From: Euglena gracilis
Taxonomy: Eukaryota > Euglenida > Euglenophyceae > Euglenales
Assembly: GCA_039621445.1 (NCBI GenBank)
Contig: CP154954.1
Span: forward strand, 41,595,572 to 41,659,571
Length of the DNA: 64,000 bases
Direction: 5' to 3'
This document shows, in pieces, positions 25,269-34,559 of this stretch; position 1 is the first letter of the stretch, and each line of letters opens with the position of its first letter. The notes beneath the pieces are model-generated. The model was not told where the DNA came from and ran no database searches. It worked only from the letters and a program-made list of their open reading frames with translations. The translations under genes and the position numbers were made by a program.

Positions 25269-26410
25269 GGGCCAATTTATCACGTTTGTGAACAACCGGC
25301 TGCAGCCCCCAAAATTTTTCGGGCTTCAAAACGTTGCTGGGGCGGGCTGCTCTTAGGGGTACGTGTTAGTATGCGACCGCCACTGAAAATTATGTCGTTG
25401 ATTGGAGGTTGGGCCGACAAAAAAAGGAAAAACCCTCCTCCTACAGCCTCCTACGGGGGGGCACGAGCTCCCCGCCCCTTTCTGTTCCCATGGGCCATGG
25501 GCTGACCAACCAAGTTAGACCCAAAAGGCCACCTAAAATTCCAAAAATGAAGTTTTTTGGTTCACATGCTTGAAATTGCACCTCCACAACATCGATTGGC
25601 GTTGGTTTGGAGTTTGACGGGATTGAGAGCACCTAAAACCGACCCAAAAATTCCTTATTTCTCTCTTTGCCCCAGAGGGCCACAGGACGGGAACAGCAAG
25701 GGGGGGCATGGTATAGGTAAATGCTAAAACAGCACTTCTTCATGTTCCATAGGGTTTGGCAAGGGTTTGGATGCTTCCAAAATGGAAAACTATAGAGGTC
25801 GTTTCTACCGACCACATGGTCGGCAAGAACATCAGGTCGGGCCGACCAGGTCGGACCGACCTACAGTCAAAAGTCCTTTGAAAATCCTTTGGGGGATGTT
25901 GTGGTACAGTGGCCATTTCTGTCGACCACCAGAGGTCGATTACAGATGGTCGGGCCAACCTAGGTCGGCCCGACCACCAGAAGTAGCAAGGCCAATATTC
26001 CACCTGGGGCTGGAAATGATGACGTATGCCTCCTGTGATCACAAATGGCGGTAAGATGAACGGGTTTCATTTGCAACCTGCACAAATTCAAAACATTCAT
26101 AAAATAACCAAAAATGTAGCAGAGGGCAAATCTTGGGGGGGAGCAAGAAAAACAAGTAATATGCCCAAAAGCCACTTGAAATACCTCTTTCCATTATTTT
26201 TTCATAAATGGATTTGGAATTGAACCCCCCAAAAAAACTGGCAGTGCACCGGCATTGCCAACCCCCTCAGGAGCTCAGACAGGATACACGCGACCTTGCT
26301 TGGCCCCGAGCGGATTTCCGGTGGTCGTCCTTGTGGTCGGGCCGACCATGACCCCCTGTGGAGGTCGGCCCGACCACCATTTTTTTGCACTACCCCCCCC
26401 CCTTTCTGGA

Positions 26411-26640
26411 GATTTAAGCCCCCCCCTGAAAAAAACTTTTGTCCAAATCACCCAACACCAGTCAAAACCCACTTAAATGGCTCCAGAACCCCCCAATCGG
26501 GGGTGAATATGCAAAAACTTGGAGGGAAAATGCCCATTTTGGGCCACTTTTGGCAAAAGAACACCTCTCCCCATCAGATTTTCAATATAATGGCAAAATT
26601 TTGCACAAAAAGGACTTAGCACTCAAGTATGTTACCAACA
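26411..26640. repeat. Partial copy of the 3.88-kb unit start
   Basis: Matches the first ~220 bp of the array unit (TTTAAGCCCCCCC to GACTTAGCACTCAAGTATG). A second partial copy starts at about 28498. The satellite unit therefore has dispersed relatives. Confidence 0.8.
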
Positions 26641-27013
26641 TAGAGGAGATTTTGTTATTTGAGGGGGGGGTACGGGGGGGGGCTGCCCCCCCCCCCCCCG
26701 CCAATGCAAAAGTGAGCCACAAAAACAACTTAGCCCCCGAGTATGTTGCCAACTTAGAAGGGATTTTGTTATTTGAAGTTCGGATGGGATTTATCTGGGG
26801 GTGTTTACTTATTTGGACCCATCCGGACCATTTCCGGGTGATTTGGGCCCGCCACGGACCATTTTTATGACCACCGACTCGTTTGCATAGGATTTTCTTC
26901 ATGGGGGGGACTTAAACGTCGGCGGTACTGACCCGTTAGTACATTAGAGTGGGTGGTTGGCCGATTACCCAATACCCCCCCACCCCGTCTCGCCGACCAG
27001 CTACCGACCATTA

Positions 27014-27218
27014 ACGTGACCCCCCCCCCCTATATGACACCCCCCCCTAATAGTCGCCCCCCCCTTGGGGGGGCGACAATTAGGGGGGGGGTTCCCATGG
27101 ACCCAAAGGAAATGTGGGGTAATTGAGTAACCCCCCCCTAATTGTCACCCCCCCCTAATAGTCGCCAGGGGGGGTCAAAACGCTCCCGGGGGGGTGCCAT
27201 TTAGGGGGGGGGTCACGT
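27014..27218. mobile_element. TA-flanked MITE with ACGTGAC-C-run ends
   Basis: Terminal repeats ACGTGACCCCCC and GGGGGGTCACGT are flanked by TA at 27012-27013 and 27219-27220. The interior repeats C-run/TAATAGTCGCC, TAATTGTCACC and inverted CGACAATTA words. At 205 bp it matches the array MITE in length although the terminal word differs. Confidence 0.7.
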
Positions 27219-27404
27219 TAGTCGGCCGACTACCCCCCCCCCCGGTCTGCCGCCATGCGCCCCGAAGCCGCCTGGCCGAAGGCCGAAGGCCGCTGCAATT
27301 CAGAACCTGAAAAGTTGATGATGTTATTTAAAGGCGTACGGTTAGGGTCAAATTTCGATTTCTAACTGTCCCATCCCATCCCCTCAACGTCGTTAAATTG
27401 GTGT

Positions 27405-27685
27405 CTGCAGGGGACCCAGCGAACCCAAAGAGGCGCCCAACTAGGGTCCCCGAATGTGTATTACCACCCCCCCCCCCATATTGTCCCCCCCCCATATTGT
27501 CCCTCGGCCCGGCCGACGAGGGGTTTTTTTGGCTCGGTCAATGAAATTTCCTTTGGTACCCCCATATTGTCCCCCCCCCCCATATTGTCCCTTCGGGCCT
27601 CCTGGGGAGAGGTCGGTGGGACAATATGGGGGGGGGGGTGGTAACCCTAGTTGGGCGCCTCTTTGGGGTAGCTGGTCCCCTGCAG
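27405..27685. repeat. Long hairpin with changed but matching arms
   Basis: In this copy the stem begins CTGCAGGGGACC instead of CTACAAGGTACC, and the opposite arm has the matching GGTCCCCTGCAG. AGAGGCGCC likewise replaces AGAGCCGCC on both arms. The loop carries a second inverted repeat (C-run with ATATTGTCC against GGACAATAT with G-run). Confidence 0.8.
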
Positions 27686-29135
27686 GCACCAATTCATCAC
27701 GCATCAGTCACCGACCCTTCAACTGGTCGATCGACCCTTCAACTAGTTGGTGGTAGGCTGCAGGGGGGGGGGGGGTCCTGGCCAATTGGTCGGTCGACCA
27801 GGCCTAGTCGGCAGCTAGTCGGCGAGACAGGGGGGGGGGGGCAGTTGGCCGACTATTCGGTGAAATACCCACTTTAATGTATTAATGAGTCAACCGCCGA
27901 CTTTTAAGCCCCCCCCTGAAAAAAACTTTGGATGGGGGTGGACGGGGGAGTTTTCTGCCTCTCGTGAGAGTCATGGCCAGTTTCCCCCCCCCAGGACCCC
28001 CCCCCAGGACCCCCCCAGGACAGAGTCCTGGGGGGGGGGGGACTGGCCAAAACTGCATTTCCGGGTGATTTGGGCCCGCCACAGACCATATTTATGACCA
28101 CCGACTAGCCACCAACGAGGGGGGGGGGGGCTTAAAAGTTCAAAAAAGGGGGGGGGTATTGCGGGAAAATGGTGGTCGGCCCGACCACCACAGGTCGGTT
28201 GACCACCACCACAGGTCGGCCCGACCATGGTCGGCCCGACCACCACGACGGCGACCACCGGAAATCCGCTCGGAGCCACCTTGATCTTCACACATGAGCA
28301 GTGCCAGACGGTATACTGGGGGGGGGGGGTCCTGGGTGGTCGGCCGACTAGGCCTGGTCGGCAGCTAGTCGGCGAGACGGGGGGGGGGGGGGGGGGGGTA
28401 GTGGGAAACTGGCCCGTAACTACATTAGAGTGGGTGGTCGGCCGACTAGTCGGCCGACCACCCACTCTAATGTAGTTACGGGCCAGTTTCGCCGACTTTT
28501 AAGCCCCCCCCCTGAGAAAAAACTTTTGTCCAAATCACCTCAACACCAGTCTAAACCCACCCAAATGGCTCCAGAACCCCCCAATCAGGGGTGAATATGC
28601 AAAAAAATTGGGGGAAAATGTCCATTTTGGGCCACTTTTGACAAAAGAACACCTCTCCCCGTTGTATATAAGTCAATATAAATCAAATTTTGCACAAAAA
28701 GGACTTGGCCCTCCAAGTATATTGCCAACATAGTAGGGATTTTGTTATTTGAGGGGGGGGGGTGCGGGGGGGCGGAGCCCCCCCCCCCGCCTATGCCAAA
28801 GTGAGCCACAAAAACGACTTAACCACAGAGTATGTTGCCAACATAGAAGGGATTTTGTTATTTGAGGGGGGGGGGTGCGGGGGGCGGAGCCCCCCCCCCC
28901 CGCGTATGCCAAAGTGAGCCACAAAAACGACTTAGCCCTGGAGTATGTTGCCAACATAGAAGGGATTTTGTTATTTGAGGGGGGGGGTGCGGGGGGGGGG
29001 GGGCGGAGCCCCCCTGTGTGCACTGTGGCTGTTTTTTTGGTGCCTTTTATCCCTTCTTCTGGCCTGGCGCTGTTGTTCGCCTCTGGCTCATTTTGTCTGT
29101 GTATGTGGAGGTGGCCGGAGCCTGGCGGGACTTAC

Positions 29136-29186
29136 CTTGTTTACGACGCCGGCCACCAAGCGCCCGCCAGGCACATACTCCACTTT
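29136..29186 (-). pseudogene. Captured exon fragment with canonical donor
   Basis: On the minus strand a short frame (KVEYVPGGRLVAGVVNK) ends exactly at AAG followed by GTAAGT, a perfect 5' splice site. It is embedded between G/C-run hairpins of the 115-bp repeat. This looks like a host-gene exon plus intron start picked up by a repeat element. The parent protein is not recognised. Confidence 0.4.
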
Positions 29187-30219
29187 GGTTAGGGGGGGTC
29201 TCCTTCACCGTGACGACGCACCGGTTACTCCAGTCCGGGGGGGGCGGAGCCCCCCCCGCCTATGCCAAAGTGAGCCACAAAAACGACTTAGCCCCCGAGT
29301 ATGTTGCCAACACAGAAGGGATTTTGTCATCTGAGGCTCGGATGGGGTGGAGGGGGGAGTTTTCAGCCTGTCGTGATGCAGAATGCTTGCATTTCTAAAG
29401 GATTTCCATGTAATCCCTGTTTCGTCATTGGTTTTTTACCCCTCCGGACCCCATCAAGGGCCCACCGACCCCCCACCGACCAAATATTTCCATCTGAGGG
29501 TGTTCCTGTTGGTGTAAGGCACTTATTTGGACCCATCCGGACCATTTCCGGGTGGTTTGGGCCCGCCACAGACCATTTTTATGACCACCGACTAGCCACC
29601 GACTGGTTTGCATACAATTTTCTTCATAAAAAGTCGGCAAGACTGGCCCGTAATTACATTAGAGTGGGTGGTCAGCCGACTAATCCGCCAACCACCCACT
29701 ACCCCCCCCCCCCGTCTCGCCGACTAGCTGCCGACCAGGCCTAGTCAGCCGACCAGTTGGGTGGTCGGCCGACTAGTCGGCCGACCACCAAGGACCCCCC
29801 CCCCAGTCTACCGCCTAGAGCCCACATGAGCACATGAGTGCAATAATAAAACCCAAACAGGTGGGCATTCTAGATAAAGGGACTTGTTGTTCAGGGGGGG
29901 GGGAACATGTGCACCTTGTCCAATTCTTGCAACACCTCGTCATGGTGTGTCTCATCATCGAAATAAGGCTTCTTCTCAACACCCTAGAAACCATCTTCCA
30001 CAAGCTCAAAACCGCAAAAGAAGCCTGGTCTGGATTTCCTGGACTTCCAGCAAAGGAGCTTCGCTTGTGGCGGTTTTTCAAAAAATGAGACATTACTTCA
30101 TTCTATGATGAAGAAAAGATGGCAATTGTAAAAACCTTCAAATATTTTTGGGCTGAGGGGGGGGGGTCTGTACCGACCCATATAGAAAATCGGGTCCCAA
30201 AACAGGGCGGGATAGAGGC

Positions 30220-30300
30220 AGAGGTAGAGGTCAAAATCCTCTACCTCTATCTGACCCACCTCTACCTCTACCTCTACCTCTATGTCACCTCTATGTCCAT
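30220..30300. repeat. Hexamer repeat CTACCT with inverted AGGTAG
   Basis: GAGGTAGAGG is followed by (CTACCT)n, forming an inverted simple repeat. A similar tract lies at 31520-31570. Confidence 0.8.
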
Positions 30301-30449
30301 AAAATGTCATAAACTGGCACCAATAAGGGCCACAAAAGGCTCCAAATGCCTCAAATTTGGCAAAGTAGCATCTCAACGCATCTTATTTAGGTTAGGAATG
30401 AGAAAAAATATCCGGATGGGTGGTATCAAGAATTGCCATAGGAGGCCAA

Positions 30450-30500
30450 ACCGCGGTTATCACCGCGGTTACACCGCGGTTACATCGCGGTTACGTGGGC
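30450..30500. repeat. AACCGCGGTTA palindrome repeats
   Basis: Four 10-13-bp-spaced copies of ACCGCGGTT. Three more lie at 31350-31384, both blocks ending shortly before a GGGC. Confidence 0.8.
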
Positions 30501-30592
30501 AAGGTGCCTTGCAAGGTAGTGGAGGCAGAGTTTCGGGGGGCGTCGGCAAAATGGGAAATCCCCCCAAAGTAAGACCACCCGAAAAAACGGTA

Positions 30593-30913
30593 ACCCTCCC
30601 AAATAACACCCCCCCCCCGGTGTGTTATTTGGGCACATGAACTGGAGCCCCAGGGAGGTGGGGTGGTGACACTTGTGAAAAGTGGTCGGAAAGATAAATA
30701 AAAAATTGTGAAATTTGGTGAAATTTCAGGTGCCGGAAATTTCATTCACCACCCTAAAGGAGGGGGGGGAGGTGTTATTTGGGTGTGTGCTATTTGACAC
30801 ATGGAAAACCAAAGGAAAACAGGGGGGTTGTTATTTTGGCGCTCGAAATCGGCCCCAGAGGGGGGGGTGGCATTTGGGGGTGTTATTTGGGGGGGGGTGT
30901 TATTTGGGGGGGT
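30593..30913. mobile_element. Candidate MITE with CCCAAATAACACC words
   Basis: The ends are ACCCTCCCAAATAACACC and GGTGTTATTTGGGGGGGTT, adjacent to TA at both sides. The GTGTTATTTGG word recurs at least four times inside. Boundaries are less certain than for the CCATG element. Confidence 0.5.
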
Positions 30914-31643
30914 TTACTCCTTCGCTAAATGACCCCCACATCTAAAATGACAAGTCAGTTCTCTTGAGGCCAGAAACGGGTCATTATGAGGTTATTTGAA
31001 GGAGAAGAGTTAGGGTTGAGGTTCTTGCAAACAGTTTAACCCTTCTCGCTGAACGTCGCGGGGGGGGGTCGCGGGGGGAATGTGGCAGTTTTGATGGGTC
31101 ACACGTGACCAGTGTGACCTCACACACAACGTCACATGTGACCTACTTTTTGAACTTTTGTGTCCAAAAAGAGATCCAATTGGGAGTTTATCACACATTT
31201 TTGGCAATTTTGATTCCTAATTTGGGTGCTAATTCCTAATTAGGTGCCATTTTTTGGCACCCACTGGGATGCAGAAACCCTCCATGTGTGGGTCGCGGGG
31301 GGGGGGGGTCGTGGGGGTCGCGAGCGGTACACCCCCCTTGTTCTTTTTCTCACCGCGGTTACACCGCGGTTACACCGCGGTTATCTGGGCTCCTCCACAA
31401 GAGATTTGTGACAAGAATGGCCAATTTCTGATTTTTTCCATAAAATTGCCTTCGTTCGGCATAAATTTTCTTTGATAAGCCACTTTCTTCAAAAGTTTGA
31501 CATTGAGGTGACATAGAGCGATAGGTTAGGTAGAGGTGACCTCTACCTCTACCTCTATCTCTCTCCCTCTACCTCAATCCAGCCCTGCCCGAAAGCACCA
31601 TCTGCGCCAAAATTTCCATCCAATGTGCCCCCCTCCCAAACTA

Positions 31644-31793
31644 CCATGCCCCCCTCATATGAGACCCCCCCTGGCCGGCCGAAGGCCGGCCCTTTGGCCG
31701 GGACCGACCCCCCCCCCATATTAGACCCCCCCATGTAAGATCCCCCCCCTAGGATTTTGGCTCCCGGGGGGGGGTCTTATATGGGGGGCATGG
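31644..31793. mobile_element. CCATG-family MITE with a different internal word
   Basis: Same outer ends as the array MITE (CCATGCCCCCC and GGGGGGCATGG) with TA at 31642-31643 and 31794-31795. The subterminal word is CATATGAGACC at the left and GGTCTTATATG at the right instead of ATTGTGTACC. Two related words (ATATTAGACC and ATGTAAGATCC) lie inside. Confidence 0.75.
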
Positions 31794-32021
31794 TAATGGG
31801 TACCCTCACCCCCCCCCTCAAAGTGGCCACCCTCCAGGCACCGTGGGACCCCAAAATGGCCACTCTGGGAGGGGGGACACTTTGAGGGGTCAAATCTTGG
31901 CCTTCGGCGCCAAAAGCGCCGAAGGAAAATGGCCACTTTGAGGGGGGCCCGCAATTTGGTCACCCGCGATTTTCCGACCGGGGCCCCTTTGGGGGGTCCT
32001 GAAGCAACATTAATACTATAC

Positions 32022-32378
32022 CTTTCCGATTATTTTCCCTGGTCGATTATTTCCCCCCCACTTTCGTCCCCGGGCGATTATTTCCCCCCCCAAAATTTTT
32101 TGGACTTTCTGGGTGACAAACGCAAAGGAAAGTGCTCATGATGCTGATGCGCTTGATGCTGTGCTCAACTCACTTACGACGAGGGCGCAGATTGTTTATT
32201 TGTGCATGCAGTTCTGCTGCAAGCTGCGCGTCAAGCTGGGCAGCGATGGCATCGACATCGGCAGCCGGAGCATCGTCACGACACTCGGCATAACGGGCAT
32301 AACAAAAGTACCTGCAGCGGGGGACCCGGGCGATTATTCCCCCCCCTGGTTTCCAGCTCCGTGGGGGGGGAATAAGGG
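32022..32378. mobile_element. TA-flanked element carrying a coding fragment
   Basis: Left end CCTTTCCGATTATTTTCCC and right end with inverted GGGGGAATAAGGG are flanked by TA (32020-32021, 32379-32380). The word CGATTATTTCC is repeated three times on the left and once near the right. Between them is GC-rich sequence with clear codon structure on the minus strand, so this resembles a Pack-MITE (inference). Confidence 0.5.
32170..32311 (-). pseudogene. Captured 3' exon of an unidentified gene
   Basis: After a CTGCAG acceptor on the minus strand, 46 codons follow and end in TGA. The frame begins YFCYARYAECRDD, continues through an alanine-rich amphipathic stretch (AAQLDAQLAAELHAQ) and ends LRPRRK. 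Base composition and codon use differ sharply from the flanking C/G-run DNA. I cannot name the parent. Its position inside a TA-flanked element argues for capture rather than a resident gene. Confidence 0.45.
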
Positions 32379-32498
32379 TAGTTGCCTTTTTATTTTTTTA
32401 AAAACGTGTTCAGCCCAGGCATTTGCATAAGGGATTGCAGTACCCCCCCGGGGGGGGGCTGGACTGCAGCTAGTCCAAATTTGGCTAGTGGGTTTTCT

Positions 32499-32533
32499 AG
32501 CAGACCCCCCCCCCGGGGGGGGGTCTGCTAGCA
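32499..32533. repeat. Perfect C-run/G-run hairpin
   Basis: CTAGCAGACCCC...GGGGTCTGCTAG is a perfect inverted repeat of CTAGCAGA around a C-run/G-run core. It is one of several such structures between 32.4 and 35.8 kb. Confidence 0.8.
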
Positions 32534-32886
32534 GGGCTAGCTAGTGGAAAAATTTTTTCCAGTGACCGGCGCGAAGCGCCGAAAATTTTTTTTGGGACCC
32601 CCCAAAATGGCCAAAAATGCCCGTTTTTGGCCATTTTTGGAAATTTTTGGAACAAAATCAGCCAAAAACCTATTAAAAACCTCAATTTTCCTCCGGCGCT
32701 GTGCGCCGGAGGAAAATTTTTTTTCCACCCCCCCCCCCCCGCCTCCCGGGGGGGGGAGGGGGGGTTGAGCTAGGCCTCTTTTTCCAGTGTCTAGCCGATT
32801 GGCTAGCCAGTACCCCCCCCCCGGGGGTCCTTAAGCAAAAGCCTGGTTCAGCCCGCCAAATGCCTGCCCTGAAATTTGTGGTCATG

Positions 32887-32982
32887 AACACGTTTTCAAT
32901 GAGGGCATTTGTGGCAATGACACGTTTTCAGTGAAGGCATCTGTGTTTAGTCACGTTTTCAGTGAGGGCATCTGTGGCAACC
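32887..32982. repeat. ~31-bp tandem repeat, 3 copies
   Basis: CACGTTTTCAGTGAGGGCATCTGTGGCAA occurs three times with small changes. Confidence 0.8.
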
Positions 32983-33144
32983 CCCAGCAAGAAACGAAAA
33001 TCGCCATCAGGAAAAATCGGCGTGCAGTTGAGAGGCCGGGTGGTCCTCAACGGGTGAGGCGGGTCAGGGGCACTCTACAACACAAAGAAGACGACAACAA
33101 GAAGGCTAGGTTGCCTTGGCAAAACGACAAGGAAGGGGCGAAAA

Positions 33145-33424
33145 TCACGGCACACGACAGGCTTTACACAAAAAAGAGCCATACTTTGGTGGCCGCCGCA
33201 AATCTTGGCAATGAAAATGATATGCCAAACCGCAGGCGTCACACACAACTTTGTTCAGCTCCACACAATTTGGATTTTTCGGAATGGCAACACCACAAAA
33301 ACCACATTTCTCCTGTTTTATAGGCAGTCGGGACACAACACGAGGCACAGGGGGTTGGTCAGGGGAGGGAACAGAGCTGACCCTTCGGGGGCCCCCTGGC
33401 TGAACATGTTTTCAGGCTGAAATC
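33145..33424 (-). CDS. PHD-type zinc-finger exon or fragment
   Basis: An open minus-strand frame of about 90 codons contains a Cys4-His-Cys3 pattern: CGFC, then VCDAC, then H and C in AYHFHC, then FLCKAC, followed by RVP and a stop. That order and spacing match a PHD finger, a domain that reads histone tails in chromatin proteins and is also found in some transposable-element proteins. No further domain is visible on either side. An A/T-tract repeat lies immediately upstream and simple repeats downstream. It could be one exon of a gene, a relic, or part of a mobile element. Confidence 0.5.
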
Positions 33425-33445
33425 TGGGCTCAGCCACAATTTGTG

Positions 33446-33847
33446 TATTAAAAAAAAACAAAAAAAATGTGTTTTTTGAAAAAAACGCCAAAAAAACATC
33501 AAAAAAAAACAAAAGGAAAATTTCATTGAAAAAACTCGTTATGAAACACCCAAACCATACTTCATACTTCAAATCCTACTAAGTTCAAAAATTGCCAAAA
33601 AATGGTCAAACATCCAAAAAATGCAAAAAATTCAACTTTATGACTTTTTTCATTTTTTTTGTGAGGAAATTCTTGGCAGAAATGACCTAAAGCTTGCCAA
33701 AAATGATTGAAAATATGCATTCAAAATTTTTTTCTGAGCAAAACCTTGTTGGCGTTTTTTTGTTTTTTTTTAAAAAAACATTGTTAAAATTAAAAAAAAC
33801 AAAAAAACAAAAAAGCAGCGTCCAAAAAAAAACAAGCTGCCAACTAT
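33446..33847. repeat. ~390-bp AT-rich dispersed repeat, copy 2
   Basis: Near-identical partner of 24325-24717 in the same orientation. It ends at ACAAGCTGCCAACTATG. Confidence 0.8.
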
Positions 33848-34559
33848 GCCTGCGGCTCCTACGGCCTCCTCCGGGGGGGGGGCTATGCCCCCCCCGCCCA
33901 AAATAACAAAATCCCCCTCGTATGTGCAAGGCAAGATGGCCAAAACGCACCCCCTAACAAAATTAGTCAGCCTACGGCCTCTTCCGTGGGGAGGGCTGCC
34001 CCCCCGGACCCGCCCAAAAAAACAAAATCCCCTGACCAAATCGCGCACCTTAATGAACTTAGTCGGCCTTCAAACTTTGGTGCTTGGTGGGCAAAATAGC
34101 CCCTCTGTATGTTCCACAGGGTTGGGCCAAGAGTTTGTATGCTTCTGAAATGGAAAACCATGGAGGTTGTTTCTACTGACCACATGGCAGGGTTGACGTT
34201 TTTTTGTTTTTTTAAAAAAAACAAAAAAACATGTTTTTTTTAAAAAAAACGCAAAAAAACATGTTTCCTTGAAAAAGCAAAAATTGACGTTTTTCCTTGC
34301 GAAATGACCATTTTTTGAAGAAAATTTTTCGCGGGTGGTTCGGGTCACGAGGGGGGGGGTCACAGGGGGGGGTCACGAGGGGGGGGGGGTCACATTTTCG
34401 CCAGATTAGAAATCACCAAAAACGAATTTTTGGGAAAAAATTCTTTTTAGGCTCCAAAATAGGAATCCCCCAAACGAAAATCAGGAAACCTACCGGAATA
34501 TTTTGCCAAATTAGGCATCACCGGCCAATTTTTTCAGAAAAAATGGCCGAAACGGGTGT

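Larger units (their letters stand above)
26610..29335. repeat. Interrupted ~115-bp repeats with G/C-run hairpin
   Basis: Units read CAAAGTGAGCCACAAAAACG through GTTGCCAACATAGAAGGG to a G-run/GGAGC/C-run hairpin. Copies occur at about 26610-26780, 28695-29000 (tandem) and 29240-29335, interrupted by other elements. Confidence 0.75.
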
